The position numbers and the translations under genes were made by a program. The notes under the pieces were generated by a model, which saw only the letters and a list, made by a program, of their open reading frames with translations, was not told where the DNA came from and did not search any database. Below, in pieces: positions 57,154 through 64,000 of a stretch of DNA of 64,000 nt; the stretch's first letter is position 1; each line of letters opens with the position of its first letter. Where the stretch lies: positions 62,001-126,000 of the forward strand of contig CAJIZA010000007.1 of the NCBI GenBank assembly GCA_905181815.1. Direction: 5' to 3'. This DNA comes from an uncultured Planktomarina sp. GTDB lineage: Bacteria > Pseudomonadota > Alphaproteobacteria > Rhodobacterales > Rhodobacteraceae.

Positions 57154-57927
57154 TCAAGCCACCGCAGTTTTGCGATTGCGCAGCACATGTTCCATATCTG
57201 GATGATAGAGCGCAGAATCCACAAAATCTTGCTGCTCTTTCAGGGCAGGCCCCACCAAGATCAAGGCAGTTCGGGTGATTTTCGCATCCCGCACTTTTTT
57301 GCGAATATCGCTGAGTGTGCCGCGGATGATGATCTGATCGGGCCAACTGGCCCGGTAAGCCACCACGACCGGGCACTCTGCTCCGTAATGCGGAATCAAA
57401 ACCCTTTCAATCTCACGCATATTGCGAATCGCGAGGTGAATGGCAAGTGTTGCTCCAGAGATGGCAAAATTCTCAAGTGTCTCCCCAGCGGGCATGGAGG
57501 TCGACTTCATCGACATGCGCGTCAAGACAATCGACTGGGCTATCTCAGGAATCGTCAGCTCTTGCCCCAAGGCGGCCGCAACAGCGGTATAGGCGGGAAC
57601 GCCAGGGATAATTTCATAGTCAATTCCATCGGCCCGCAGGCGGCGAATTTGCTCCGCAATCGCGCCATAGAGCGACGGATCACCCGAATGCACCCGCGCC
57701 ACGTCCTGCCCTATGGAATGCGCGGCCAGAATTTCCGCATGGGTCTCGTCTAATGTCATGGACGCAGTGTCGAGAACGCGCGCATCTTTGGGCGCGCAGG
57801 CTACAACCTCCTCGGGCACCAAAGACCCGGCATAAAGGCACACCGAACATGCACCTATGATCCGCGCAGCTTTGAGGGTCAAAAGTTCAGGATCCCCAGG
57901 CCCCGCTCCGATGAAAAAGACTGTCAT
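57154..57927 (-). CDS. cobM: precorrin-4 C11-methyltransferase
   Basis: A 257-residue SAM-dependent methyltransferase of the CobM/CbiF type. The N-terminal VFFIGAGPGDPELLTLKAARII, the HSGDPSLYGAIAEQ motif and GETLENFAISGATLAIHLAIRN are diagnostic. It methylates C-11 of the corrin precursor. Its ATG overlaps the stop of the cbiG-cobJ fusion. Last gene of the cobalamin run. Confidence 0.94.
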   Translation of the reverse strand: MTVFFIGAGPGDPELLTLKAARIIGACSVCLYAGSLVPEEVVACAPKDARVLDTASMTLDETHAEILAAHSIGQDVARVHSGDPSLYGAIAEQIRRLRADGIDYEIIPGVPAYTAVAAALGQELTIPEIAQSIVLTRMSMKSTSMPAGETLENFAISGATLAIHLAIRNMREIERVLIPHYGAECPVVVAYRASWPDQIIIRGTLSDIRKKVRDAKITRTALILVGPALKEQQDFVDSALYHPDMEHVLRNRKTAVA

Positions 57928-59765
57928 GTGACATTTCCTTCTTTCATGGGAGCCAAATCCCCATCAATCTTACGCGCATAGCCGCGCGGGGTAAACATAC
58001 GAGGCCCTTCGCCAAGCTGCGCCAGGCGCGAATTTGACGAGCCAATCAAGACCACTGTCAGCATATCCACCTCGTCCACCTGCAAATCCTCCAGACGGCG
58101 ATAGCGAATATGCTCCTTGGGCCGCCCCAATGAGCTGGCCAACATCACCGGCGTATCGGCCGGGCGATGTTGCAACAATATATCACGCGCCTCTGACAAA
58201 AGTGTGCGTCGGGTCTTGGAAACGGGATTATACAAGGCGATGACGAAATCCCCCTCAGCAGCCGCTTGCAAGCGCCGCAGTATATCCGCGCGCGGCGTGA
58301 GCAGATCTGACAAAGATATCGTACAAAAATCATGGCCCAAAGGCGCACCAGCGCGCGCAGCCGCTCCTTGCAGGGCAGAGACCCCAGGGGAGCAAACCAC
58401 ATCCACACGGCGGGCCACATCGCTCACACCCATTTGGTCGGCTGGACGGTCCAGCAATTCAAAAACCAATGCGCCCATGGCATAAATGCCCGCATCCCCA
58501 GAACAGACCAAGGCGACGTTCTTGCCAAGACCCGCCTGTTCCAACGCATAGCGACAGCGCGCCTCTTCATCGCCCAAGGGGAAATCAGAACGCTCTTTGC
58601 CTACGGCGAGCGGGCCCAACAAATCGATATAAAGCCCATAGCCGACCAGCTCCTGCGCATCGGCAATCAAGCGCGACACCTCTGGTGTGCGCCACGCCGC
58701 CTGGCCTGGCCCAATCCCAACCACCGACAGGCGACCTCGGGCCGCGCCGCGTAAATCTGACAGGGGCATATCCGCCAAACCAAGCGCCACTGTCGCATTC
58801 GCGGTTTTGCGTTTTTGCAGCCACAGAACGCCCTCAGAACCGAGCTGCGCTAAGGCCGCCCCTTCTGACACGCCGTGACAGCCAACCTCGGCGAATACCA
58901 CCTCAGAAGGCGTGGCCAAACGGGGGGCTTCTGCCTCTAGCTCCTCTGCGGAAAAAAGGCGCAGAGGCACGTTCAATTGCTGGGCAAGCTCCAACATCGC
59001 GGGCTCATCCGCTTTGAGCGAAATCGTGTTTATAGAATGCACCGCCGCGTCACAGACTCCCGCCTCATTTAACGCAGTATGCACCAAATCGGCCAATTCC
59101 TGTGGCGGGCAATTGCGCGCACAGCCCACCCCGATGGTCACGCGCTTCGGCGCAAAATGCAGGTGATTGGGACCCAAATCACTTTGCCACATCATATCAC
59201 AACTTAGCTTCACCGTATCACCCGCGGGCATATCTGCTATCCACGTGGCTTGAGCGGCCTCTGCCCCCGAGAGCACCGCACCGCCGCCGGATAACAGCGC
59301 CGCCATTGCGCCCTTAGCATGTTGCGGATTGGCCAAAGCCCAACCGTCGGGTGGTTCATCCAAAGACACACCCAGAGACACATCCCCCGCCGTCGTCACA
59401 GCTGCCGTGCTGTCCAGAGCCTCGGCAATGCTGCGGGCCAACCGGTTGGCTCCGCGATGCCCCCCCAAAAGCGGCACAACGACCGATCCATCATCGGCTA
59501 CGGAGACCACTGGTGGCTCTTGGGTTTTATCGCTCAGCAGGGGCGCCACGGCGCGGATCAAAATTCCACTGGCACAGACCCCAACAATCGGAACCCCAGC
59601 TGCGAAAAGATCACGCGCATGATCCAGAGCATTGTCAAAAAAAGCATCCGCCTGCACCACGCGACCTGTTCGGCCATGCAGCGGCGCATCAAGCGCGCGC
59701 GCTATAATCTGAGCCACCGCAAGACCAGAGGCATTCAGCGCCAAAACAACAGGGGTTAGAGCCAT
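57924..59765 (-). CDS. CbiG-CobJ fusion protein
   Basis: A 613-residue fusion. The N-terminal half (about 1-335) is CbiG-like: GVCASGILIRAVAPLL and PLLGGHRGANRLARSIA, then the CobE-like VGCARNCPPQELADLVHTAL. The C-terminal half (about 345-605) is precorrin-3B C17-methyltransferase CobJ: LSVVGIGPGQAAWRTPE, VCSGDAGIYAMGALVFELL and YNPVSKTRR. Ring contraction and C17 methylation are thus in one chain. CbiG domains belong to the early-cobalt route, CobJ to the late-cobalt route in naming; the substrate is ambiguous. It overlaps cobI and cobM. Confidence 0.9.
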   Translation of the reverse strand: MALTPVVLALNASGLAVAQIIARALDAPLHGRTGRVVQADAFFDNALDHARDLFAAGVPIVGVCASGILIRAVAPLLSDKTQEPPVVSVADDGSVVVPLLGGHRGANRLARSIAEALDSTAAVTTAGDVSLGVSLDEPPDGWALANPQHAKGAMAALLSGGGAVLSGAEAAQATWIADMPAGDTVKLSCDMMWQSDLGPNHLHFAPKRVTIGVGCARNCPPQELADLVHTALNEAGVCDAAVHSINTISLKADEPAMLELAQQLNVPLRLFSAEELEAEAPRLATPSEVVFAEVGCHGVSEGAALAQLGSEGVLWLQKRKTANATVALGLADMPLSDLRGAARGRLSVVGIGPGQAAWRTPEVSRLIADAQELVGYGLYIDLLGPLAVGKERSDFPLGDEEARCRYALEQAGLGKNVALVCSGDAGIYAMGALVFELLDRPADQMGVSDVARRVDVVCSPGVSALQGAAARAGAPLGHDFCTISLSDLLTPRADILRRLQAAAEGDFVIALYNPVSKTRRTLLSEARDILLQHRPADTPVMLASSLGRPKEHIRYRRLEDLQVDEVDMLTVVLIGSSNSRLAQLGEGPRMFTPRGYARKIDGDLAPMKEGNVT

Positions 59766-60457
59766 GGATCGGCGCCTTTCGTTAAGATAATCATTGAGAA
59801 ATAGGGAGCTTTTTCAGGAGCCTGAGCCAAAGGGCAGACCAATTCATCCGGCAGGCTGGCCCGCTCGATATAGGCGGCTTTTCCAGTCAGGTCCAACTCC
59901 GCTATCACAGCGCGAATTTTGGGCAAATGCCTCCCCACCTTCATAATCACAACACTTTCCGCCCCCTCAATGCGGGCACGCAATTCTTCCGCTGGCAATG
60001 GTCCAGGCAGAACAGTCAAACGCTCGTTGCGCGCCGCCAAAGGCATGCCCGCCCTTGCGGCGCAGGCCGCGATCGAGGTCACGCCCGGCACAACCTCCAC
60101 CTGATAGTTGGTGGCAAGCCGCGCGTAGAGATACATAAAGCTGCCATAAAAAAACGGATCACCTTCGCAGAGGCAGATCACGTCATCACCCCGATCCAAA
60201 GCCGCCGCGATGCTATTTGCGCCAATGTCATAGGCCGCCTGCGCCGGGGCGCGCTCGACCGTCATCGGCACATCCATCATAATTTCTTCGGCCTGCGGAG
60301 AAATCAAATCGGCGGCAATCGACCGAGCAAAACTCTCCCCACCGGCCAAACTCGGATAGGCGATCACCTTTGCATCAGAGATGAGGCGGCTCGATTTGAC
60401 AGTCATCAATTCCGGGTCGCCAGGGCCAAGCCCGACGCCGTATAAAATTCCACTCAT
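59756..60457 (-). CDS. cobI: precorrin-2 C20-methyltransferase
   Basis: A 233-residue SAM-dependent methyltransferase. GILYGVGLGPGDPELMTVKSSRLI and CEGDPFFYGSFMYLYARL are the CobI/CbiL motifs. The protein adds a methyl group at C-20. The ATG overlaps the cobL stop by four bases. Confidence 0.94.
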   Translation of the reverse strand: MSGILYGVGLGPGDPELMTVKSSRLISDAKVIAYPSLAGGESFARSIAADLISPQAEEIMMDVPMTVERAPAQAAYDIGANSIAAALDRGDDVICLCEGDPFFYGSFMYLYARLATNYQVEVVPGVTSIAACAARAGMPLAARNERLTVLPGPLPAEELRARIEGAESVVIMKVGRHLPKIRAVIAELDLTGKAAYIERASLPDELVCPLAQAPEKAPYFSMIILTKGADPWL

Positions 60458-61653
60458 CGCTTAATCAAGCTCCATTGGATCACAGGCATGAAGGGACGCC
60501 AGCCACGATAAGGCCCGACCGGTTCAGCGCGACTCACCGAAAGGCGCACCAACTCTCCACCATGTTTGGCATGTAGGGCCATCAAGACCGTTTCGCTCTC
60601 TAAGGTCACCGCATTGGCCACAAACCGCCCAAGGGGTTTGAGCGCCTGCCAGGCTGTTTCAAACACCGCTTCGCTCAAACCGCCGCCAATGAAGATCGCA
60701 TCAGGGGCCGCCAGACCGTCCAGCGCATCTGGAGCTATCCCTTCGATCACTTGCATCTTGGGCGTTCCGAGGGCCAGTGCATTTTGACCGGCCATCGCGC
60801 GCCGATCTGCGCGCGGTTCAATGCCTATGGCCTGCGCATAGCGGGCGGCGCGCATCCATTCCACGGCCACCGAACCACAGCCCGTACCAATATCCCACAA
60901 TAGCGCGCCGCGCATTGGCATCAGCTTGGCAATGGTTACCGCCCGCACCTCGCGTTTTGTCATAGTGCCATCATGTTCAAAAAGCTCATCAGGCAGGCCC
61001 GGGATACGCGGTAAAAGTGCGGCGTCAGGCGCCGCCACACAGTCAACGGCCAGGGTATTAAAGGGCGGCACCTCATGGGACCAACTCTCCGCCAGGCCGT
61101 CAAAGCGCTGTTCTCTCTCTCCCCCCATCGCGGCTAGAACCGTCATCTTTGAGCTGCCAAAGCCGCGCTCGGTCAAGAATTTTGCGATTTGCCCGGGTGT
61201 TTGCGCGCCCGTGGTCAAGATCAACAAGCGTTGATCGGGTTGAATGAAAGCAATCATCTGCTCAACCGGCCGGCCATGCACGGTCAGCGTTTCCACATCT
61301 GCCATTGACCACCCCATCCGCGCAGAGGCCAGCTGAAAGGCACTGAGCTGCGGGTGGTAGGTGATTTCACTCGGATCGATTTCACGGCCAATTCGAGCCC
61401 CAACAGAAAACCAAAGAGGATCACCCGTTGCCAGAACCACCACGCGCTTGCCGCGCAACCCCTGCAATTTCAAAATCAACGCATCAAATGGACTAGGCCA
61501 GCTCAAACACTCCGCAGAGGTGATGCCAGCCAAGTGGTGATGGCGATCACCGCCGATAATGACCTGCGCAGATTGCAAAACAGCGCGGGCCGCAGGCAGC
61601 AAGCCCTCCAGTCCATCCTCGCCGATACCAACGATGTGCAGCCAAGCGCTCAT
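60454..61653 (-). CDS. cobL: precorrin-6Y C5,15-methyltransferase (decarboxylating)
   Basis: A 399-residue two-domain enzyme. The N-terminal CbiE-like half starts WLHIVGIGEDGLEGLLPAARAVL with VVVLATGDPLWFSVGARI. The C-terminal CbiT-like half has DIGTGCGSVAVEWMRAARYAQAIGIEPR and a GG-L-SEAVFE segment. It methylates C-5 and C-15 and decarboxylates the C-12 acetate. It overlaps cobH and cobI by four bases each. Confidence 0.94.
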   Translation of the reverse strand: MSAWLHIVGIGEDGLEGLLPAARAVLQSAQVIIGGDRHHHLAGITSAECLSWPSPFDALILKLQGLRGKRVVVLATGDPLWFSVGARIGREIDPSEITYHPQLSAFQLASARMGWSMADVETLTVHGRPVEQMIAFIQPDQRLLILTTGAQTPGQIAKFLTERGFGSSKMTVLAAMGGEREQRFDGLAESWSHEVPPFNTLAVDCVAAPDAALLPRIPGLPDELFEHDGTMTKREVRAVTIAKLMPMRGALLWDIGTGCGSVAVEWMRAARYAQAIGIEPRADRRAMAGQNALALGTPKMQVIEGIAPDALDGLAAPDAIFIGGGLSEAVFETAWQALKPLGRFVANAVTLESETVLMALHAKHGGELVRLSVSRAEPVGPYRGWRPFMPVIQWSLIKR

Positions 61654-62288
61654 GAGGCCAGCTCCGGCAGGCCGGCAGACAATGCGTTGACCGCAGCGGA
61701 GGCAATCGCAGATCCGCCCCGCCGGCCACGCAAAGCCACAAAATCACACCCACGCGGGTTTGCCGCCAGCTCTGCTTTGGATTCCGCCGCCCCCACAAAA
61801 CCAACAGGAAACCCAAGGATTACCGCTGGTTTTGGTGCACCTTGGTCGAGAAGTTCGAGCAGATGAAACAACGCCGTAGGCGCATTTCCAATCGCCACAA
61901 CGGCGCCGTCGAGATGATCTGCCCAAAGCTCAACCGCCGCAGCCGAGCGCGTGTTGCCGATACGTTCGGCCAAAGCCGGCACTGAGGGGTCGTTCAATGT
62001 GACCATCACCGGGTTTTCAGCCGGCAGATAGCGCCGGATGATCCCTGCACCCACCATTTCGCAATCACAAAGGATCGGGGCGCCCGCCGCCAGAGCCGCC
62101 GCACCTGTCCGAAATGCCTGTTCTGAGAAGGCCAAACGATCTGCAATTTCAACCATGCCGCAGGCATGTATGATCCGCGTTGCCAATTTATCAAGCCCGT
62201 GAGGAAAACGTGTCAAATCTGCTTCCTGCGCGACCGTGGCAAAGCTTTCAGCGTATATGGCCTTTGGGTCTTTCTCATAAGGACGCAT
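61650..62288 (-). CDS. cobH: precorrin-8X methylmutase
   Basis: About 212 residues. Family features are the FPHGLDKLATRIIHACGMVEIADRLAFS region with the catalytic histidine, CDCEMVGAGI and the glycine-rich NAPTALFHLLELL and LGFPVGFVGAAESK loops. It moves the C-11 methyl to C-12 to give hydrogenobyrinate. The ATG at 62288, with AAGG nine bases upstream, matches the family start; the longer open frame upstream runs through cbiX and is not coding. Confidence 0.93.
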   Translation of the reverse strand: MRPYEKDPKAIYAESFATVAQEADLTRFPHGLDKLATRIIHACGMVEIADRLAFSEQAFRTGAAALAAGAPILCDCEMVGAGIIRRYLPAENPVMVTLNDPSVPALAERIGNTRSAAAVELWADHLDGAVVAIGNAPTALFHLLELLDQGAPKPAVILGFPVGFVGAAESKAELAANPRGCDFVALRGRRGGSAIASAAVNALSAGLPELAS

Positions 62289-62334
62289 GCGCGGGGCCTT
62301 CGATTGTTTCAATGGGCGCGCCCATCGAGTTTCT

Positions 62335-63459
62335 TTACGTCTTCGGTGACTTGCGGGCGCTTTCCGGCCCATGCGGATGATCCGCATGGGGATATTCCGC
62401 ATGCACATGTTCATGGCTGTGGGTGTGTCCATGCCCGTGATCGTGATCGTGGCTGTGGTCATGGCCTTGGCTGTCATGATGATGATCGTGCCCTTTGGCC
62501 TGTTTCTCCAATCGGCACAGACCTGTGCAGAAGCTGTCACAGAGCTTGCAATCCTCAACATTCGAGCCGGGCGCTGAGGCGCCTTGCCCTTCCACATGAT
62601 GATGATGCGATTCTTGAACCGCACCCACTTCAGCCTCAAATCCCAAAACCTGCGTGCGATATTTGCACATGGCGCAATTGGGCGGTGGAATTTCTCCAAC
62701 TTGCTCGGTGATCCGTTCTGCAAAGGTCGCCAGCACTTGCTCGTGGTCGTTCAAATACCCAGCTTTTACAAATTGAATATCGGCGTGTTCCGCAGCAACT
62801 TGATCGGTGAAGCCGTAAATTCGATCAATCAAAATGCCGGAAAAGAGGAAATAAGGGAACACAACAATCCGCTTATATCCAAGTTTGCTCGCATGCTGCA
62901 GGCAGGGTTCAACCAACGGGAACGTCACGCCCGAATAGCCAACTTCACACCAGCCAAAGCCAAGCCCTTCGTGCAACATACGCGCAATTTTCGCCACATT
63001 GCCATTGGCATCAGGGTCAGATGCACCGCGCCCAATCACCACAAGGCAAGTCTCATGCATCGGGACCTCCCCATGGGCCGCATTAGCCACCGCGATCGCC
63101 TCTTGCACCCGGCCGCCAGCTGCGGCGATCATCTTGGGATCCACGCCCAACTCCCGGCCATAGCTGACTTCAATCCCATACTTGGCCGCATAGGTATTCA
63201 GCACGGTCGGGATATCATTCTTGGAGTGCATCGCGGCAAAGAGCATACCGGGAACGGCCAAAATTTTGTCACATCCCTGGGCGCGGAGCCGATCCAACCC
63301 GTCCCGAATTACAGGGTTGGCAAATTCCAAATAGCCATATTCAACAGCCCATTCCGGCGGCAGGTGGGCGGGTAGTTTTTCCGCCAGCACGCTAAATTGA
63401 TCGACGGCCGCTTGGCTGCGTGAGCCGTGGCCACAAATCATGACTCCGATTTTACTCAT
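62335..63459 (-). CDS. cbiX: sirohydrochlorin cobaltochelatase, long form
   Basis: About 374 residues. The chelatase core has ICGHGSRSQAAVDQF, KILAVPGMLFAAMHSKNDIP and VVFPYFLFSGILIDRI with metal-binding histidines. The C-terminal third contains a cysteine cluster (CAMCKYR, then CKLCDSFCTGLC) like the iron-sulfur centre of long CbiX, and ends in a striking His/Asp-rich tail of about 50 residues that probably binds Co2+. It inserts cobalt into sirohydrochlorin. The ATG at 63459 is chosen because the family begins MSKIGVMICGHGSR. First enzyme of the run, 46 bases before cobH. Confidence 0.93.
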   Translation of the reverse strand: MSKIGVMICGHGSRSQAAVDQFSVLAEKLPAHLPPEWAVEYGYLEFANPVIRDGLDRLRAQGCDKILAVPGMLFAAMHSKNDIPTVLNTYAAKYGIEVSYGRELGVDPKMIAAAGGRVQEAIAVANAAHGEVPMHETCLVVIGRGASDPDANGNVAKIARMLHEGLGFGWCEVGYSGVTFPLVEPCLQHASKLGYKRIVVFPYFLFSGILIDRIYGFTDQVAAEHADIQFVKAGYLNDHEQVLATFAERITEQVGEIPPPNCAMCKYRTQVLGFEAEVGAVQESHHHHVEGQGASAPGSNVEDCKLCDSFCTGLCRLEKQAKGHDHHHDSQGHDHSHDHDHGHGHTHSHEHVHAEYPHADHPHGPESARKSPKT

Positions 63460-63460
63460 C

Positions 63461-63670
63461 TCACGCCTCCTGCGGTTCGGGCTCTTCGCCCTCACTGTCC
63501 TGCGCTTCGGCCCCTTTTAGGGCTGCAACGGCCCCAGTCGCAAGCGCCGCTGCGATGGCCGCGGCAATGACCCAATGGTCATGGCCTCCTGCTATAGCCT
63601 CCACATGCCCCAAATGCGCCCAAGCCGGCGCGGGCAGAAGACAGGCTAAAAATAACGGACACCGGGTCAT
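63461..63670 (-). CDS. small His-containing membrane protein (DUF6732-like)
   Basis: 69 residues: a signal peptide (FLACLLPAPAWA), then HLGHVEAIAGGHDHWVIAAAIAAALATGAVAALKG, a His-rich stretch and one membrane helix, and an acidic tail. It resembles the small DUF6732 proteins that head roseobacter cobalamin clusters. The histidines suggest cobalt handling near the membrane, which is inference. Its last codons lie directly against the cbiX start. AAAGGACC lies upstream of the ATG. Confidence 0.75.
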   Translation of the reverse strand: MTRCPLFLACLLPAPAWAHLGHVEAIAGGHDHWVIAAAIAAALATGAVAALKGAEAQDSEGEEPEPQEA

Positions 63671-64000
63671 ATCTTGGTCCTTTAATCTTGTAGGTCAAAG
63701 GCCCCGCCGCACATCCGTTATACGGTCTAATCCGACGATCACAGTCTGCATCCCCAGTTTGGGTCAACGCAGCGCCATGCTCCTCTCCGGTCCTTCGACG
63801 TCGTCTGACCTTCTGCTAAGCCATTGCAGCGCCGGGAGCAAATGGATTCCCGACCGCACGGCGCCTGCAAGCGACGTTTTGCAGGATCAAGTAGCATTCA
63901 GCTTTCTGACATAATAAAAGAAATTCGCCCAGAGCCGAGCCATATCCAAAGTGAACCCGTTGGCTCCAAATCGAAAAAGCAAGCAATTAAGATTGGTTTT
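63671..64000 (-). other. structured leader region upstream of the cobalamin genes
   Basis: On the minus strand this stretch can fold a long hairpin near 63820-63872: outer arms GCAGGCGC and GCGCTGC and an inner CGGGA/TCCCG pair. A cobalamin riboswitch would be expected before such an operon, but I do not find the canonical B12 box (GCCACTG) or the CCCCGCAACTG core. The minus-strand frame that enters from the window edge and ends at 63887 (37 codons) has poor coding character. Confidence 0.35.

Noticed and set aside
62584-63375. 263-codon plus-strand frame across cbiX
   Set aside because: Complementary to the verified cbiX coding region; no family resemblance.
63671-63900. Standard cobalamin riboswitch
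   Set aside because: The diagnostic GCCACTG box and CCCCGCAACTG core were not found on either strand.
63887-64000. Partial minus-strand frame entering from the right edge
   Set aside because: Only 37 codons with AT-rich third positions; chance openness is likely. More sequence to the right would decide.

Overview
The window looks like a chromosomal segment of a marine alphaproteobacterium of the Rhodobacterales (Roseobacter group), GC roughly in the low-to-mid fifties. The main evidence is gene order: rpoZ-rsh-DUF2062-pdxJ-acpS-lepB-rnc-era-DUF1491-recO, paired peptide deformylases beside fmt, a tightly packed pcaCHG-BKACE-pcaB operon, and a cobalamin block beginning with a tiny DUF6732-like membrane protein and cbiX. 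The moderate GC and aerobic aromatic, one-carbon and fatty-acid genes suggest a pelagic member such as the RCA lineage (Planktomarina-like); this is inference, since no rRNA is present.

Layout. 1-11.6 kb: ghrA, an SseB-like protein, a uracil-DNA glycosylase homologue, nhaA, a decayed capsule-export (kpsE) fragment beside a tRNA-Gln, a minus-strand set (CaiB-type CoA transferase, aldehyde dehydrogenase, methanethiol oxidase, [2Fe-2S] ferredoxin, CoA-binding protein), then glnK-amtB. 11.6-18.3 kb: aromatic catabolism, with hpaR/hpaE-hpaD (homoprotocatechuate) converging on a protocatechuate operon that carries a beta-keto acid cleavage enzyme where pcaIJ would be expected. 18.6-24.1 kb: a PiT phosphate transporter, a small unlisted gene, kdsA, kdsD and kdsB (Kdo synthesis), and a ruined DUF285/BspA-type surface protein gene. 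24.7-28.7 kb: katG, an AT-rich FadL-like outer-membrane protein, and a hotdog thioesterase.

28.7-41.1 kb is a fatty-acid or hydroxyacid-CoA degradation island: iron alcohol dehydrogenase, an ACAD10/11-type acyl-CoA dehydrogenase, a MaoC hydratase, an ACAD10/11-type kinase (APH fold), a TetR regulator, a FadB/PimF-like fusion, a paired large/small acyl-CoA dehydrogenase, a frameshifted IclR-like regulator, a fourth acyl-CoA dehydrogenase and a quinone oxidoreductase. A perfect 8+4+8 palindrome lies in the divergent promoter region and is a good TetR operator candidate. This is the most system-like part of the window: the kinase and its dehydrogenase match the two halves of the mammalian ACAD11 fusion and the LvaA/LvaC pair of levulinate catabolism, which turn 4-hydroxyacyl-CoAs into beta-oxidation intermediates through a phosphorylated intermediate.

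41.2-55.5 kb is housekeeping: recO, era, rnc, lepB, acpS, pdxJ, rsh, rpoZ, folK, an NYN-domain protein, ispH, a methyltransferase, rnhA, fmt and two def-like genes, one of which has lost catalytic residues. 55.5-64 kb: a PatB/MalY C-S lyase, an unknown protein and the cobalamin block (DUF6732-like, cbiX with a His-rich tail, cobH, cobL, cobI, a cbiG-cobJ fusion, cobM), with a structured but unrecognised leader at the right edge. I saw no insertion sequence, CRISPR array, prophage or rRNA.
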